Source of the DNA: Facklamia lactis
Lineage (GTDB): Bacteria > Bacillota > Bacilli > Lactobacillales > Aerococcaceae
Assembly (NCBI RefSeq): GCF_015863205.1
Contig: NZ_JACBXQ010000005.1
Coordinates: forward strand, 172,783-236,782
Length of the DNA: 64,000 nt
Reading direction: 5' to 3'
Part shown: positions 17,925 through 25,741 of the stretch, piece by piece
How positions within the stretch are numbered: position 1 is the first letter of the stretch
Layout: the number at the start of each line of letters is the position of its first letter
Notes under the pieces: model-generated
What the model saw: only the letters and a program-made list of their open reading frames with translations
The model's database searches: none
What the model was told of the DNA's origin: nothing
Made by a program: the position numbers and the translations under genes

Positions 17925-18221
17925 TTAATCATGATAGACTTTATCGGCTTCTGCTAATAAATGATAGACTTCTTTATACGTAGGACATACATCATCAGGC
18001 ACTTGGTATTGATGTGTGAGCTTTCGTAATGTTTGAAACAATTCATCTAAGTCCAAGTGGTCCAACTCCTCATGTTTAATTTTACTTTGAAGCTCTTGAT
18101 AAATTTCTCTAACTTCAATAGCTTCAGGATGACTTCTACCATGCACGTTACTTATAGCTTGAGTATAAAGATCCAATTTTTCACTATTTCTTCCCAACCA
18201 AGTTTGAATATTCGCCATCAT
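17925..18221 (-). CDS. Small protein resembling part of a Ric/ScdA hemerythrin domain
   Basis: 98 residues from ATG 18221, with AAGGAGGAGTGT upstream; the frame extends to 18251 but without that site. VHGRSHPEAIEVREIYQEL and LRKLTHQYQVPDDVCPTY resemble, from memory, segments of di-iron iron-sulfur-repair proteins (Ric/YtfE/ScdA), which are about 220 residues and end in an iron-binding hemerythrin bundle. Only about 100 residues are present here, so the full set of iron ligands is not. It sits behind a perfect FNR-type box at the -41.5 position, which fits a redox or nitrosative-stress role. Function is inferred. Confidence 0.55.
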   Translation of the reverse strand: MMANIQTWLGRNSEKLDLYTQAISNVHGRSHPEAIEVREIYQELQSKIKHEELDHLDLDELFQTLRKLTHQYQVPDDVCPTYKEVYHLLAEADKVYHD

Positions 18222-18246
18222 ACACTCCTCCTTAATCTTCTTATTT

Positions 18247-18288
18247 ATCATATACGCTAGCCATTCATTTATCCTTGATCTAGATCAA
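18247..18288 (-). promoter_or_regulatory. FNR/FLP-type box and promoter of Ric-like/HMA operon
   Basis: TTGATCTAGATCAA (18275-18288) is a perfect TTGAT-N4-ATCAA palindrome. A -10 TATGAT (18247-18252) lies 22 nt downstream, placing the box centre near -41.5, the class II activator position. The box lies inside the 3' end of the ATPase gene. Confidence 0.75.
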
Positions 18289-20146
18289 GCTGCCAAACAT
18301 TTTTCAGTCGATATGATAATAAACGCATAGCATTGAATATCACAACTAGAATACTCCCTTCATGTAAAAGCATTCCTAATGACATATTCATCCAATCACT
18401 CATAAGCAAACTCATCAGTAAGAAAAGCACCACACCCACCGCTATCATAATGTTCTGCTTCATATTGGTAACTGCTGCTTTGGCTAATCCTAAGGCATGA
18501 GGTAAACGATGAAAGTCAGAATTCATGATGACTACATCTGAGCTTTCAATCGCCACTTCGGTGCCATTTCCCATCGCAATTCCAATTGTAGCAAGTGCAA
18601 TAGAGGGGCTATCATTCACTCCATCACCTACAAAAGCAACCCTTTTGCCCTCTGCTTGTAATTGTTCAATCATGCTTGCCTTATCTTCTGGTAAGAGGTG
18701 TCCATACGCTTTATCAATTCCAACTTCTTGAGCCACAAGATCGACTGTCTTTTGGTTATCACCTGATAGAATCATTAGCTCTTTTATCCCTAACTGTTTA
18801 AGCGAATTGAGATCCTCTTTAATTCCAGGTCTCACTTGATCTTGAATTCCCATTAATACTTTCAACTCACCTTCTACCGCTGTCATTACTAATGAATAGC
18901 CATTCTCTTCAAAAGCTTGAATATCTTGATGGACTTCCATTCCAATAGGAATTCCTTCTTCTCTCATAAGGCTAAGATTCCCAATAATTATTTGTTGATC
19001 TTCAATTTCAGCCTTAATACCTCCACCTTTAATAACCTCAGTCTTCTCTACTTTTACATCCAATGTCTTACCAACTTGATCGATAATCGCCTTAGCCAAA
19101 GGATGGTCTGATTCTGCTTCGATAGTAGCTAGGTAGCAGAGTGCCTGATCCGTCTTAGAACCATAGGTTTTAATCCTGGCAACTGAAGGTTTTCCTATTG
19201 TAAGAGTTCCGGTTTTATCAAAGACAAAGGTATCCACTTTACTAAATTCATGAATTACTTCACTTCCTTTTAAAAGAATACCATGTTTTGCACCATTACC
19301 TATTCCCGCCACATTTGACACAGGCGCTCCTATCACTAGTGCTCCAGGACACCCCAAAACTAGAATGGTAATCGCAAGTTCAACCTCTCGAGTAAATATA
19401 TAAACAATAAAAGCAAGTAGTAGGACGAAAGGCGTATAATAATTTGAAAATTGGTCAATAAAACGTTCTGCCTCTGATTTTGAATCCTGTGCCTCTTCCA
19501 CTAAACTAATAATTTTGCCAAATGTTGTCTCCTCGCCCACTTTACTCGTTTCAATCTGAATCGTTCCATTCTCTACAATCGTTCCAGCGTATACTTCTGA
19601 ACCTACTTCTTTTGCGAGCGGTATCGATTCACCGGTAATAGACGCTTCGTTAATACTGGCTTGCCCTGACACGACTTTACCATCTACTGGAACACGAGCA
19701 CCGGTTTTTACCATGAGAAGATTCCCCACCTCTACTTCCTCAATGGACACTTCTACAAAACCTTCCTTAGTCTTTAACCACGCAGTCTCGGGAGCCATTT
19801 CGGTTAGTTCACGAATCGCAGATCGCGTTTGATTAAGGGTTCTTTGCTCTAAATAAGACCCTAATAAAAATAAAAAGGTTACAATCGCTGCTTCCTCATA
19901 ATTTTGAATCATAAAAGCTCCAATTGCTGCAATTGTTACAAGAACATCAATACTTACTACTTTTATCCTTAATGCTTGATAAGCTTGATAAGCAATCGGA
20001 AAAGTTCCCAAAATACCTGCTATCATAAAAGGATATTGAGAGGCATTCTCCTGTTTAAACACAAACCTTCCTAGAAAAGCAATCAGAATGAGTACCCCAC
20101 AAAATACCGCCAGTTTATTTTTATTCTTATAAATCCATTTTTGCAT
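18269..20146 (-). CDS. P1B-type metal-transporting ATPase, P1B-4-like with CPG motif
   Basis: 625 residues. It has TGES (171-174) in the actuator domain, DKTGT with phospho-Asp310, GDGVNDSP, and eight predicted helices. There is no N-terminal HMA domain. The membrane metal motif is CPG (266-268) instead of CPC, SPC or APC, and the last helices carry HEGSILVVIFNAMRLL, which resembles the HEGGT motif of the Co/Fe/Zn-exporting P1B-4 group. Metal specificity is therefore uncertain; Fe, Co or Zn efflux is my inference. Its promoter has a near-consensus FNR-type box, and an HMA protein and a Ric-like protein are encoded just downstream. Confidence 0.87.
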   Translation of the reverse strand: MQKWIYKNKNKLAVFCGVLILIAFLGRFVFKQENASQYPFMIAGILGTFPIAYQAYQALRIKVVSIDVLVTIAAIGAFMIQNYEEAAIVTFLFLLGSYLEQRTLNQTRSAIRELTEMAPETAWLKTKEGFVEVSIEEVEVGNLLMVKTGARVPVDGKVVSGQASINEASITGESIPLAKEVGSEVYAGTIVENGTIQIETSKVGEETTFGKIISLVEEAQDSKSEAERFIDQFSNYYTPFVLLLAFIVYIFTREVELAITILVLGCPGALVIGAPVSNVAGIGNGAKHGILLKGSEVIHEFSKVDTFVFDKTGTLTIGKPSVARIKTYGSKTDQALCYLATIEAESDHPLAKAIIDQVGKTLDVKVEKTEVIKGGGIKAEIEDQQIIIGNLSLMREEGIPIGMEVHQDIQAFEENGYSLVMTAVEGELKVLMGIQDQVRPGIKEDLNSLKQLGIKELMILSGDNQKTVDLVAQEVGIDKAYGHLLPEDKASMIEQLQAEGKRVAFVGDGVNDSPSIALATIGIAMGNGTEVAIESSDVVIMNSDFHRLPHALGLAKAAVTNMKQNIMIAVGVVLFLLMSLLMSDWMNMSLGMLLHEGSILVVIFNAMRLLSYRLKNVWQLDLDQG

Positions 20147-20178
20147 TTTATTTCCCCCTCCAACTTTTATTTATCTAG

Positions 20179-20220
20179 AGTTTACCTAGAATCAAGAGAG
20201 GAAACCTTGACCTCTATCAA
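20179..20220 (-). promoter_or_regulatory. FNR/FLP-type box and promoter of the P1B ATPase gene
   Basis: TTGACCTCTATCAA (20207-20220) matches TTGAT-N4-ATCAA with one mismatch. TAAACT (20179-20184) lies 22 nt downstream, the same spacing as at the other two boxes in this cluster. Confidence 0.65.
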
Positions 20221-20226
20221 GAAAAA

Positions 20227-20250
20227 CCACCTTCCTAATTAGGAAGGTGG
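20227..20250 (-). terminator. Terminator of the FLP regulator gene
   Basis: CCACCTTCCT and AGGAAGGTGG form a perfect 10-bp stem around AATT, followed on the minus strand by TTTTTC, just after the regulator stop at 20259. Confidence 0.9.
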
Positions 20251-20258
20251 CTGAATGC

Positions 20259-20939
20259 TTATTCAGAATAAAGTAGCAAATCATCAACAATCGGTATCTT
20301 GATTTTTTTTGAAGATATTTGTTGAATCAAACCTTGCTTTTCTAAATCCTTAAACTTGCGACTAATAGTTTCCGGTGTGGTTCCTAAATAAGAAGCGATA
20401 TCTTTACGACTAATAGGAAGCTCGAGTTCAATATCTTGGTCTTGATCTCCTTGCACTTGGTCTGCAATAAAAAAAGCAAGACGAGTTCCCACCTGTTCCG
20501 TTGATAACTGTGTCGCTTGCTTTTCAGATTGATCGAGACGGCGAGACATCTCACCCAAAAGCTTTAAGGATATCTCAGGATATTCTTTTAAGAATTCTTG
20601 CATGTCTTCATGCTGAATCATACAAATTGAGGTCGAACGCATCGCTTGGGCATAATTTTCATGGACATGGCCAGCATTAAACAGAGACCACTCCCCCATA
20701 AAATCACCTGCCTGTAAAATCCTGACTAATTGTTCTTTACCAGATTCTACTAAGCGAAACACTCTTACCATGCCAGAATGCAAGACAAATAGATTATTTG
20801 TCTGCTCTCCAGCCTGATAAAGATACTCCCCCTTGTCTAATTGTCGATGGCGAACTTTCTCTCTAATTAATGCCATCGATGCTTCATCTAAATGATTAAA
20901 AATTGGAACAATCCGAACACAATTATATTTGTGAATCAT
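20259..20939 (-). CDS. Crp/Fnr-family regulator of the FLP type
   Basis: 226 residues. A cyclic-nucleotide-binding-like beta-barrel (about 12-130) lacks the FNR iron-sulfur cysteine cluster. Cys7 and Cys106 are near the positions of the two cysteines that form a regulatory disulfide in Lactobacillus casei FLP. The HTH_Crp recognition helix TPETISRKF keeps the ExxSR core of FNR, which contacts TTGAT half-sites; three such boxes occur in this cluster, one of them before its own gene. It probably controls the neighbouring metal ATPase and Ric-like/HMA operons in response to redox state. Confidence 0.88.
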   Translation of the reverse strand: MIHKYNCVRIVPIFNHLDEASMALIREKVRHRQLDKGEYLYQAGEQTNNLFVLHSGMVRVFRLVESGKEQLVRILQAGDFMGEWSLFNAGHVHENYAQAMRSTSICMIQHEDMQEFLKEYPEISLKLLGEMSRRLDQSEKQATQLSTEQVGTRLAFFIADQVQGDQDQDIELELPISRKDIASYLGTTPETISRKFKDLEKQGLIQQISSKKIKIPIVDDLLLYSE

Positions 20940-20971
20940 TCAAGTGCTCCCTTCTTTATATGATATGTTAT

Positions 20972-21013
20972 ATGATAGACTAATTCTAAATTTTATAACT
21001 TGATTTAGATCAA
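20972..21013 (-). promoter_or_regulatory. FNR/FLP-type box and promoter of the FLP regulator gene
   Basis: TTGATTTAGATCAA (21000-21013) is a consensus TTGAT-N4-ATCAA box. TATCAT (20972-20977) lies 22 nt downstream. This suggests autoregulation. Confidence 0.72.
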
Positions 21014-21119
21014 GATGCACCTCTAAGACTGACGCCCCAACTTCCATTATTGGGTTAATAGTTATACCAAAACCTTATTTAATCCGTTATCATGATGAAG
21101 AGTTCGCAATGGTCATTGT

Positions 21120-21869
21120 TTATTTACTTGCCCAATCAAAAGCTCGCTTCAATTCTTCAGTAACATTCGATTCAAAAATATCACCATGACTAATAATCAA
21201 TTTGTCCGGATGCCATTTCAAGATTTGTTCAATTTGTTCTCTCACTATATCATGATGGCCCAGAAATGATTTTCTTAAGTCTAAAGGCGTCTTGCCACAA
21301 GGCGCTACGATTCCTCCTAATCGATACAAGGTTTTCATCATTCTACTATGGGTCTGACTTAGGCGGTAGTTCTGAATCAAATCGGTCATAATCAATGTAC
21401 GACTTGATTTATGAAAGAAAATGACTTCTTCAATATAAGCACTTCCCCTAAACACCAGTTGGTCGAGCTCCATTTCCCAATCTTCTGGCGCTTGGTCAAG
21501 TAATTCTCGATCAAACACAAAGTGATCATCTTGTTTTCTCAGTTGTTCTTTCAAACCAGGAGGATACCAAGTAATAGCTTGTGGATAAAGAGTTCTCCAC
21601 TCCTCCATGGAAGCATAGTGAAGTTTATTAGGTGAGACTAAGTGCCGCACGCTGCCCAATTGATTCAGTGAAGTTAGTAAAGAATCCATCGGTTTAATTG
21701 GCGAATGGATCCATAACTCATCATCCGCTAATTTAACAACTGTCATCCGAGTAGGGAACGGAATTTTAACGGGACCCACTGTCATATTAATCTGATCTCC
21801 GTCCACAATCCATAGATTCTCACTGATTTTCTTTAAATGATAAAGAGGTTGATAAAGATAAATAGACAT
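21120..21869 (-). CDS. DUF4336 domain protein (metallo-hydrolase-like)
   Basis: 249 residues with no signal peptide or membrane segment. The pattern LWIVDGDQINM, LWIHSPIKP, VSPNKLHYASMEEW, VIFFHKSSRTLIMTDLI and KLIISHGDIF is that of DUF4336, a family with a metallo-beta-lactamase-like layout but without the canonical HxHxDH motif. No biochemical function is established that I know of. It is transcribed alone. Confidence 0.75.
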   Translation of the reverse strand: MSIYLYQPLYHLKKISENLWIVDGDQINMTVGPVKIPFPTRMTVVKLADDELWIHSPIKPMDSLLTSLNQLGSVRHLVSPNKLHYASMEEWRTLYPQAITWYPPGLKEQLRKQDDHFVFDRELLDQAPEDWEMELDQLVFRGSAYIEEVIFFHKSSRTLIMTDLIQNYRLSQTHSRMMKTLYRLGGIVAPCGKTPLDLRKSFLGHHDIVREQIEQILKWHPDKLIISHGDIFESNVTEELKRAFDWASK

Positions 21870-22009
21870 GATTTTCTCTCTTTTCTATTGAATTATTCAA
21901 AGCTTATCCTTTATTTTATTTAAGTATAAAGCGTCTTTTTATCTAATGAATCGGTCTCAAAGCTTATTATCCATCTTCAGTCTAAACTAGCATTTTAAAA
22001 GCCCTATTC

Positions 22010-23053
22010 TCATTTATCTTTCAAGTAAATTTTTTGTGCCACTTCCATAAAAAATTCAATATTTTCAAAAGGGGTTCTCAAAGGGATACTACAGCCAGGA
22101 GCTAGACAAAAGCCCTTAGGACTATCACAGCCTTGTTCATAGACCCGCTCTATTTCGGTTTGAATAGCAGGAGGTTGTCCATATAAAAAGGCATTAATGG
22201 GATCGACATTGCCCTGTAAGCCAACTTGATCCCCAATCCTTTGCTTCACTTCCATTAAGTTCATTTTCTGATCAATACTCAGCCAATCCAATCCTAAGTG
22301 ACCGATTGATTCAAGGCTGGGTGAAATGTTGCCACACATATGTAAATTAACCTTTCGTCCATGAAAGTGAATCCGATCCACTAGCTGCTTAAGATAAGGG
22401 GCAGCGAACTCATCAAATTGTGTGGGGCCAATCAAATCATTAGAAGCAACAGAATCTGTCAAACCATAGTTAATTTCTAACACACTGAAATGATCAATCA
22501 TTGCTAGCAAACAATCCGTTATGGCTTGTAACAGTTGGTGAACCTTGGCAGGACTTTTGCGTAATGAACGCATCATTTCCTGCATGGGAATGATACTAAT
22601 CGCCGTAGAAAAAGGGCCCATTAAATCAAAATCACAAATAACCTCATGACCAATAGTCTCTTGAACTTTTTCAATTGCTTGATAAACCTGTTGTTGTCGC
22701 CTATCTTTTTCAAAAGATAATTTATCGAAATTTAATTGATCTACCTCATCAATTTGATTCATTGCATACTCTTTTATCAACGGGGCTGAGTCTTTAACAA
22801 AGTTAAACACGGTTCCTAAACTCTGAGGTAAGGCCCAGAGGCCATATTCAATCGAAACATTATCACAGGCAAAACGTCGATAAAACTCAATTTCTCGTCT
22901 AGCAAGATAATCAGAAGATTGCTGACATTCCTGATAGCTTAAGCCAAGTAAGCGAGTGGCTACGGTCCCATGAAAAAGCATAATTGGCCAACGATCTAGC
23001 TCCTTACCAGTATCCATATAATAAATTCGTTCTTTCGGGGTGAGGGCTTCCAT
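22010..23053 (-). CDS. Uroporphyrinogen-decarboxylase-fold protein, MtaA/CmuA-like
   Basis: 347 residues. The UroD-family barrel is recognisable (DFDLMGPFSTA, LGLDWLSIDQKM, LQGNVDP). H238-x-C240 (LHMCGN) and C321 (LAPGCSIP) give the HxC...C zinc site of MtaA/CmuA-type methyltransferases, which activate thiols for methyl transfer. Authentic HemE lacks this. No corrinoid protein or heme-pathway gene is nearby, so the methyl donor and acceptor are unknown. Start ATG follows GAGGAGGTGG. Confidence 0.8.
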   Translation of the reverse strand: MEALTPKERIYYMDTGKELDRWPIMLFHGTVATRLLGLSYQECQQSSDYLARREIEFYRRFACDNVSIEYGLWALPQSLGTVFNFVKDSAPLIKEYAMNQIDEVDQLNFDKLSFEKDRRQQQVYQAIEKVQETIGHEVICDFDLMGPFSTAISIIPMQEMMRSLRKSPAKVHQLLQAITDCLLAMIDHFSVLEINYGLTDSVASNDLIGPTQFDEFAAPYLKQLVDRIHFHGRKVNLHMCGNISPSLESIGHLGLDWLSIDQKMNLMEVKQRIGDQVGLQGNVDPINAFLYGQPPAIQTEIERVYEQGCDSPKGFCLAPGCSIPLRTPFENIEFFMEVAQKIYLKDK

Positions 23054-23156
23054 CTGCCACCTCCTCTATCAAAATGATCATCCTTCTAGACAGAGTATAA
23101 CAAAGCCATTTATAGATAGAAAGACCATCTATTATGACCGAAAATCAATAATAAAA

Positions 23157-23178
23157 GACAGCCCTTAAAAGAACTGTC
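23157..23178 (-). terminator. Terminator after single-repeat secreted protein
   Basis: GACAG pairs with CTGTC around a 12-nt loop, followed by TTTTATT on the minus strand, 14 nt after the stop. Confidence 0.65.
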
Positions 23179-23191
23179 CTATAAATGATTA

Positions 23192-23674
23192 TTAATTTGC
23201 TTCTTGAACCTCTACCTCTGCAACCACTACTTGTAGCTTTCTTGATATAGACGTTGCTTGAAAAACTTCGCCTGCTTTCAATTTAAAATCTTTAGGGATT
23301 TCAACAGACCAATTTCCTTCTTCGTCCACACCTGCTGTAATCATTTGCCCTTTTCCAATATATAAAACAGCAATCGTCGTATTGGTTGAAGCTGTACCAC
23401 TCACAACATGGTCATTCTCATAAACAGGATTGATCGTCACGAACTGTGCTTGACCCTGATCCGACGTTGATTCTTCTACTTCTTCCGCAACTTCTTCTAT
23501 AGTTGTTTCAACTGGGTTTTCTTCTACGGTGCTTTCTTCAACCGTTGTGGCAGTTGTCTCCTCAACCTCTGAATCCTCTTGAGCTGACACCTTTGATGTT
23601 GTGAATAAACTCCACGCTGAGGATAAAGCAACCATTAGAATTGAAAGCAAAATTATTCTCTTTTTCTTTATCAT
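23192..23674 (-). CDS. Secreted single-Ig-repeat protein
   Basis: 160 residues from ATG 23674 (GAGGAAATAAG upstream). Order: signal peptide (to about 32, VSAQE), a Glu/Thr/Val-rich low-complexity linker, and one Ig-like module from QFVTINPVYENDHVVSG to VVVAEVEVQ. That module is clearly related to the repeats of the LPXTG protein encoded just upstream. It has no LPXTG, lipobox or membrane anchor, so it is probably released or bound non-covalently. Own terminator downstream. Confidence 0.78.
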   Translation of the reverse strand: MIKKKRIILLSILMVALSSAWSLFTTSKVSAQEDSEVEETTATTVEESTVEENPVETTIEEVAEEVEESTSDQGQAQFVTINPVYENDHVVSGTASTNTTIAVLYIGKGQMITAGVDEEGNWSVEIPKDFKLKAGEVFQATSISRKLQVVVAEVEVQEAN

Positions 23675-23843
23675 CTTATTTCCTCTTTTCTTTTTTAAAA
23701 CCACCATAACACCGGAGAGTCTATTCGACTTACCAACAATTTTAACACCAAAATAACCTTTATAATAGTATTATGCCATACAAATATGAATTTTTAATGA
23801 AAACATTAATTAATTATAATTTTACAATGAAAATTACCACATA

Positions 23844-23875
23844 AAAGAGCCTAGTCACTATCTGCTAGACTCTTT
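23844..23875 (-). terminator. Terminator of the LPXTG protein gene
   Basis: AAAGAGtCTAG pairs with CTAGgCTCTTT around a 10-nt loop on the minus strand, 16 nt after the stop. Confidence 0.75.
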
Positions 23876-23891
23876 AAAATTTATCCTAGCC

Positions 23892-25475
23892 TTATTTATG
23901 GTAGATATACAGTATCCCTATTCCTAAAACCCCTAACAAAGTCGCAGGAATCAATAACCACGAAGTCTTTTCACCTGTATTAGGAAGCATTGACTGATCA
24001 GAGGGAGCAGCCACAGTGGTGGTTGTGGACTCAGAACCAGCTGGATCCTCTACAAAAGCTTCCTGATAAGCAACAGATAAATCTTCAGCGGTCGCCGTCG
24101 CATTAATTTGATCTCCATCCAGCAACTCTATGTCTTCTGGTATCGCAACTTCCCAATAACCTTTCTCGTTTGCATCAACTGTCACTTTATCACCTGTCTT
24201 TACAAACATTAATGTAATCGTCGCATGGGGACTGCTGTTACCGGTAATGAGACGATCTCCAGCCTGTATATCGTCAATCGAAATAAAATGCTCAACTTGC
24301 TCTGATTGAACCGTAGCTTCCGTTGTGACAATTTCTAAATCAGGTGAAGTGGCCGTTGCTTGAATTAAGTCACCTACGGACCATTCATAGGATTCTGGTA
24401 CTTCAACTGACCAACTTCCTTCTGCATCTACCTCTACTGTCACTTTGTCTCCCGTCGCTTTAAATTGAACGGTAATCGTTGAGCCTGGAAGACTCGTTCC
24501 ACTTACTGATGACTCATTAACATAAATAGGGTCAAGCGTCACAAAGTGCTCAGCCTCTTCTTCTATCACACGCTCTTCATCCGTAGCTGTTTCTAAATCT
24601 ACTGAAGTAGAAGATCCATGAACAATTTCACCTACGGTCCACTCATAACCATCTGGTAATGGTGCACTGAATTTCCCTTCTTCATCTGCTTCTACTGTCA
24701 CTTTTTCCCCAGTAGCATTTAGAAAGAATGTTACCGTCGCCTGGGGACTTGTTTGACCTGTGATGACTGAATCGTTAGATGTAATGGGATCCATTTCCAA
24801 ATAATGATCTTCTTCTGCATCTTCCTCCTCTACTGCTATTTGATCCTTCTCAACTTGCGAATCAGTAGATGTAGCTGTTGCTTCCAATATTTCTTGCACT
24901 TGGAAATCATAAGTTTCAGGAGCAGCAATCATCCATTTCCCTTCTTCATCCGCCTGTGTCACAGGTTCTTCTCCTGTTTGTGGGAAACGTACACTTACTG
25001 TTGCATTAGGAGAACTTGTTCCCGAAACAAAACCATCTTCAACGGTTACAGAATCAATCTTTACAAAATGTTCTATGACTTCAGGTTTTTCTTCTTCGGT
25101 TGATGCTTCTACGACTATTTCTTTTGTTTCAATCGAACCTTCTGGGCTATGAACGGTTAACGAGAGGCTCTCACCTTCTGCTAATGAATAAGATTCTGGT
25201 ACACTAAGCGACCAATAACCTAATTCATTAGCTGTGGTAGTCACTTCTTCTCCCGTTTGTGGGAAAACAAGAGAAATCGTTGCATCCCCTATACTCGTTC
25301 CCTCAATTACAGCTGACCTTTCATTTACAGGAACAACCGTCACCGATCCTATTGCTTCTTCTTGCGCATAAAGCTTATTGCCACCCATCATTTCTTGACT
25401 TATGTCCACTACTGTGACTAGATGAGTCGCCATTAAACCGGTTGCTATTAAGCCTAATACTTTCTTATTTACCAT
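23892..25475 (-). CDS. LPXTG-anchored surface protein with five Ig-like repeats
   Basis: 527 residues. After a signal peptide (to about 38, LYAQE) come five tandem modules of about 80 residues, each starting like HFVxIDxVxVxxxxVSGTS and containing TGE/DKVTVxADEEGxW and xATATSxDL. They are bacterial Ig-like adhesin modules. A Thr/Ser linker and the sortase signal LPNTG, a hydrophobic helix and a very short IYHK tail complete it. It should be covalently attached to peptidoglycan by sortase A. The repeat units differ enough to be old duplications. Ligand unknown. Confidence 0.9.
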   Translation of the reverse strand: MVNKKVLGLIATGLMATHLVTVVDISQEMMGGNKLYAQEEAIGSVTVVPVNERSAVIEGTSIGDATISLVFPQTGEEVTTTANELGYWSLSVPESYSLAEGESLSLTVHSPEGSIETKEIVVEASTEEEKPEVIEHFVKIDSVTVEDGFVSGTSSPNATVSVRFPQTGEEPVTQADEEGKWMIAAPETYDFQVQEILEATATSTDSQVEKDQIAVEEEDAEEDHYLEMDPITSNDSVITGQTSPQATVTFFLNATGEKVTVEADEEGKFSAPLPDGYEWTVGEIVHGSSTSVDLETATDEERVIEEEAEHFVTLDPIYVNESSVSGTSLPGSTITVQFKATGDKVTVEVDAEGSWSVEVPESYEWSVGDLIQATATSPDLEIVTTEATVQSEQVEHFISIDDIQAGDRLITGNSSPHATITLMFVKTGDKVTVDANEKGYWEVAIPEDIELLDGDQINATATAEDLSVAYQEAFVEDPAGSESTTTTVAAPSDQSMLPNTGEKTSWLLIPATLLGVLGIGILYIYHK

Positions 25476-25710
25476 TTTTATAACCTCCCTTTCTTCAATT
25501 GCCTTCTTTCACACAACTTGTTAAGCCTTATTAACTGTCTCTATCATAGCAAGAAGTTATTATCGAAGCTTGAACACTTTGTTGATTTATTACACTAAGA
25601 CAGTGAAAAAAGTTTGAAGAGGTCGGAAAATGATTGAAGAAAGATCGCCAGCCAATTAAATATTCTTTCACTCAAAAGAATAATAAGGAATTTACTAATT
25701 AAGAGCATAA

Positions 25711-25735
25711 AAAAAGTGACCCTTGGCCACTTTTT
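25711..25735 (-). terminator. Terminator of the PadR operon
   Basis: AAAAAGTG pairs with CACTTTTT, followed by T residues on the minus strand, directly after the S41 peptidase stop. Confidence 0.75.
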
Positions 25736-25741
25736 TATAGA

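Noticed and set aside
22010..23053. Calling this gene hemE
   Set aside because: The zinc site HxC...C and the lack of any heme-synthesis gene nearby fit the MtaA/CmuA side of the family better.
23892..25475. Repeat region of the LPXTG gene as a CRISPR or DNA repeat array
   Set aside because: The periodicity is about 240 bp, in frame, diverged, and encodes Ig-like protein modules.
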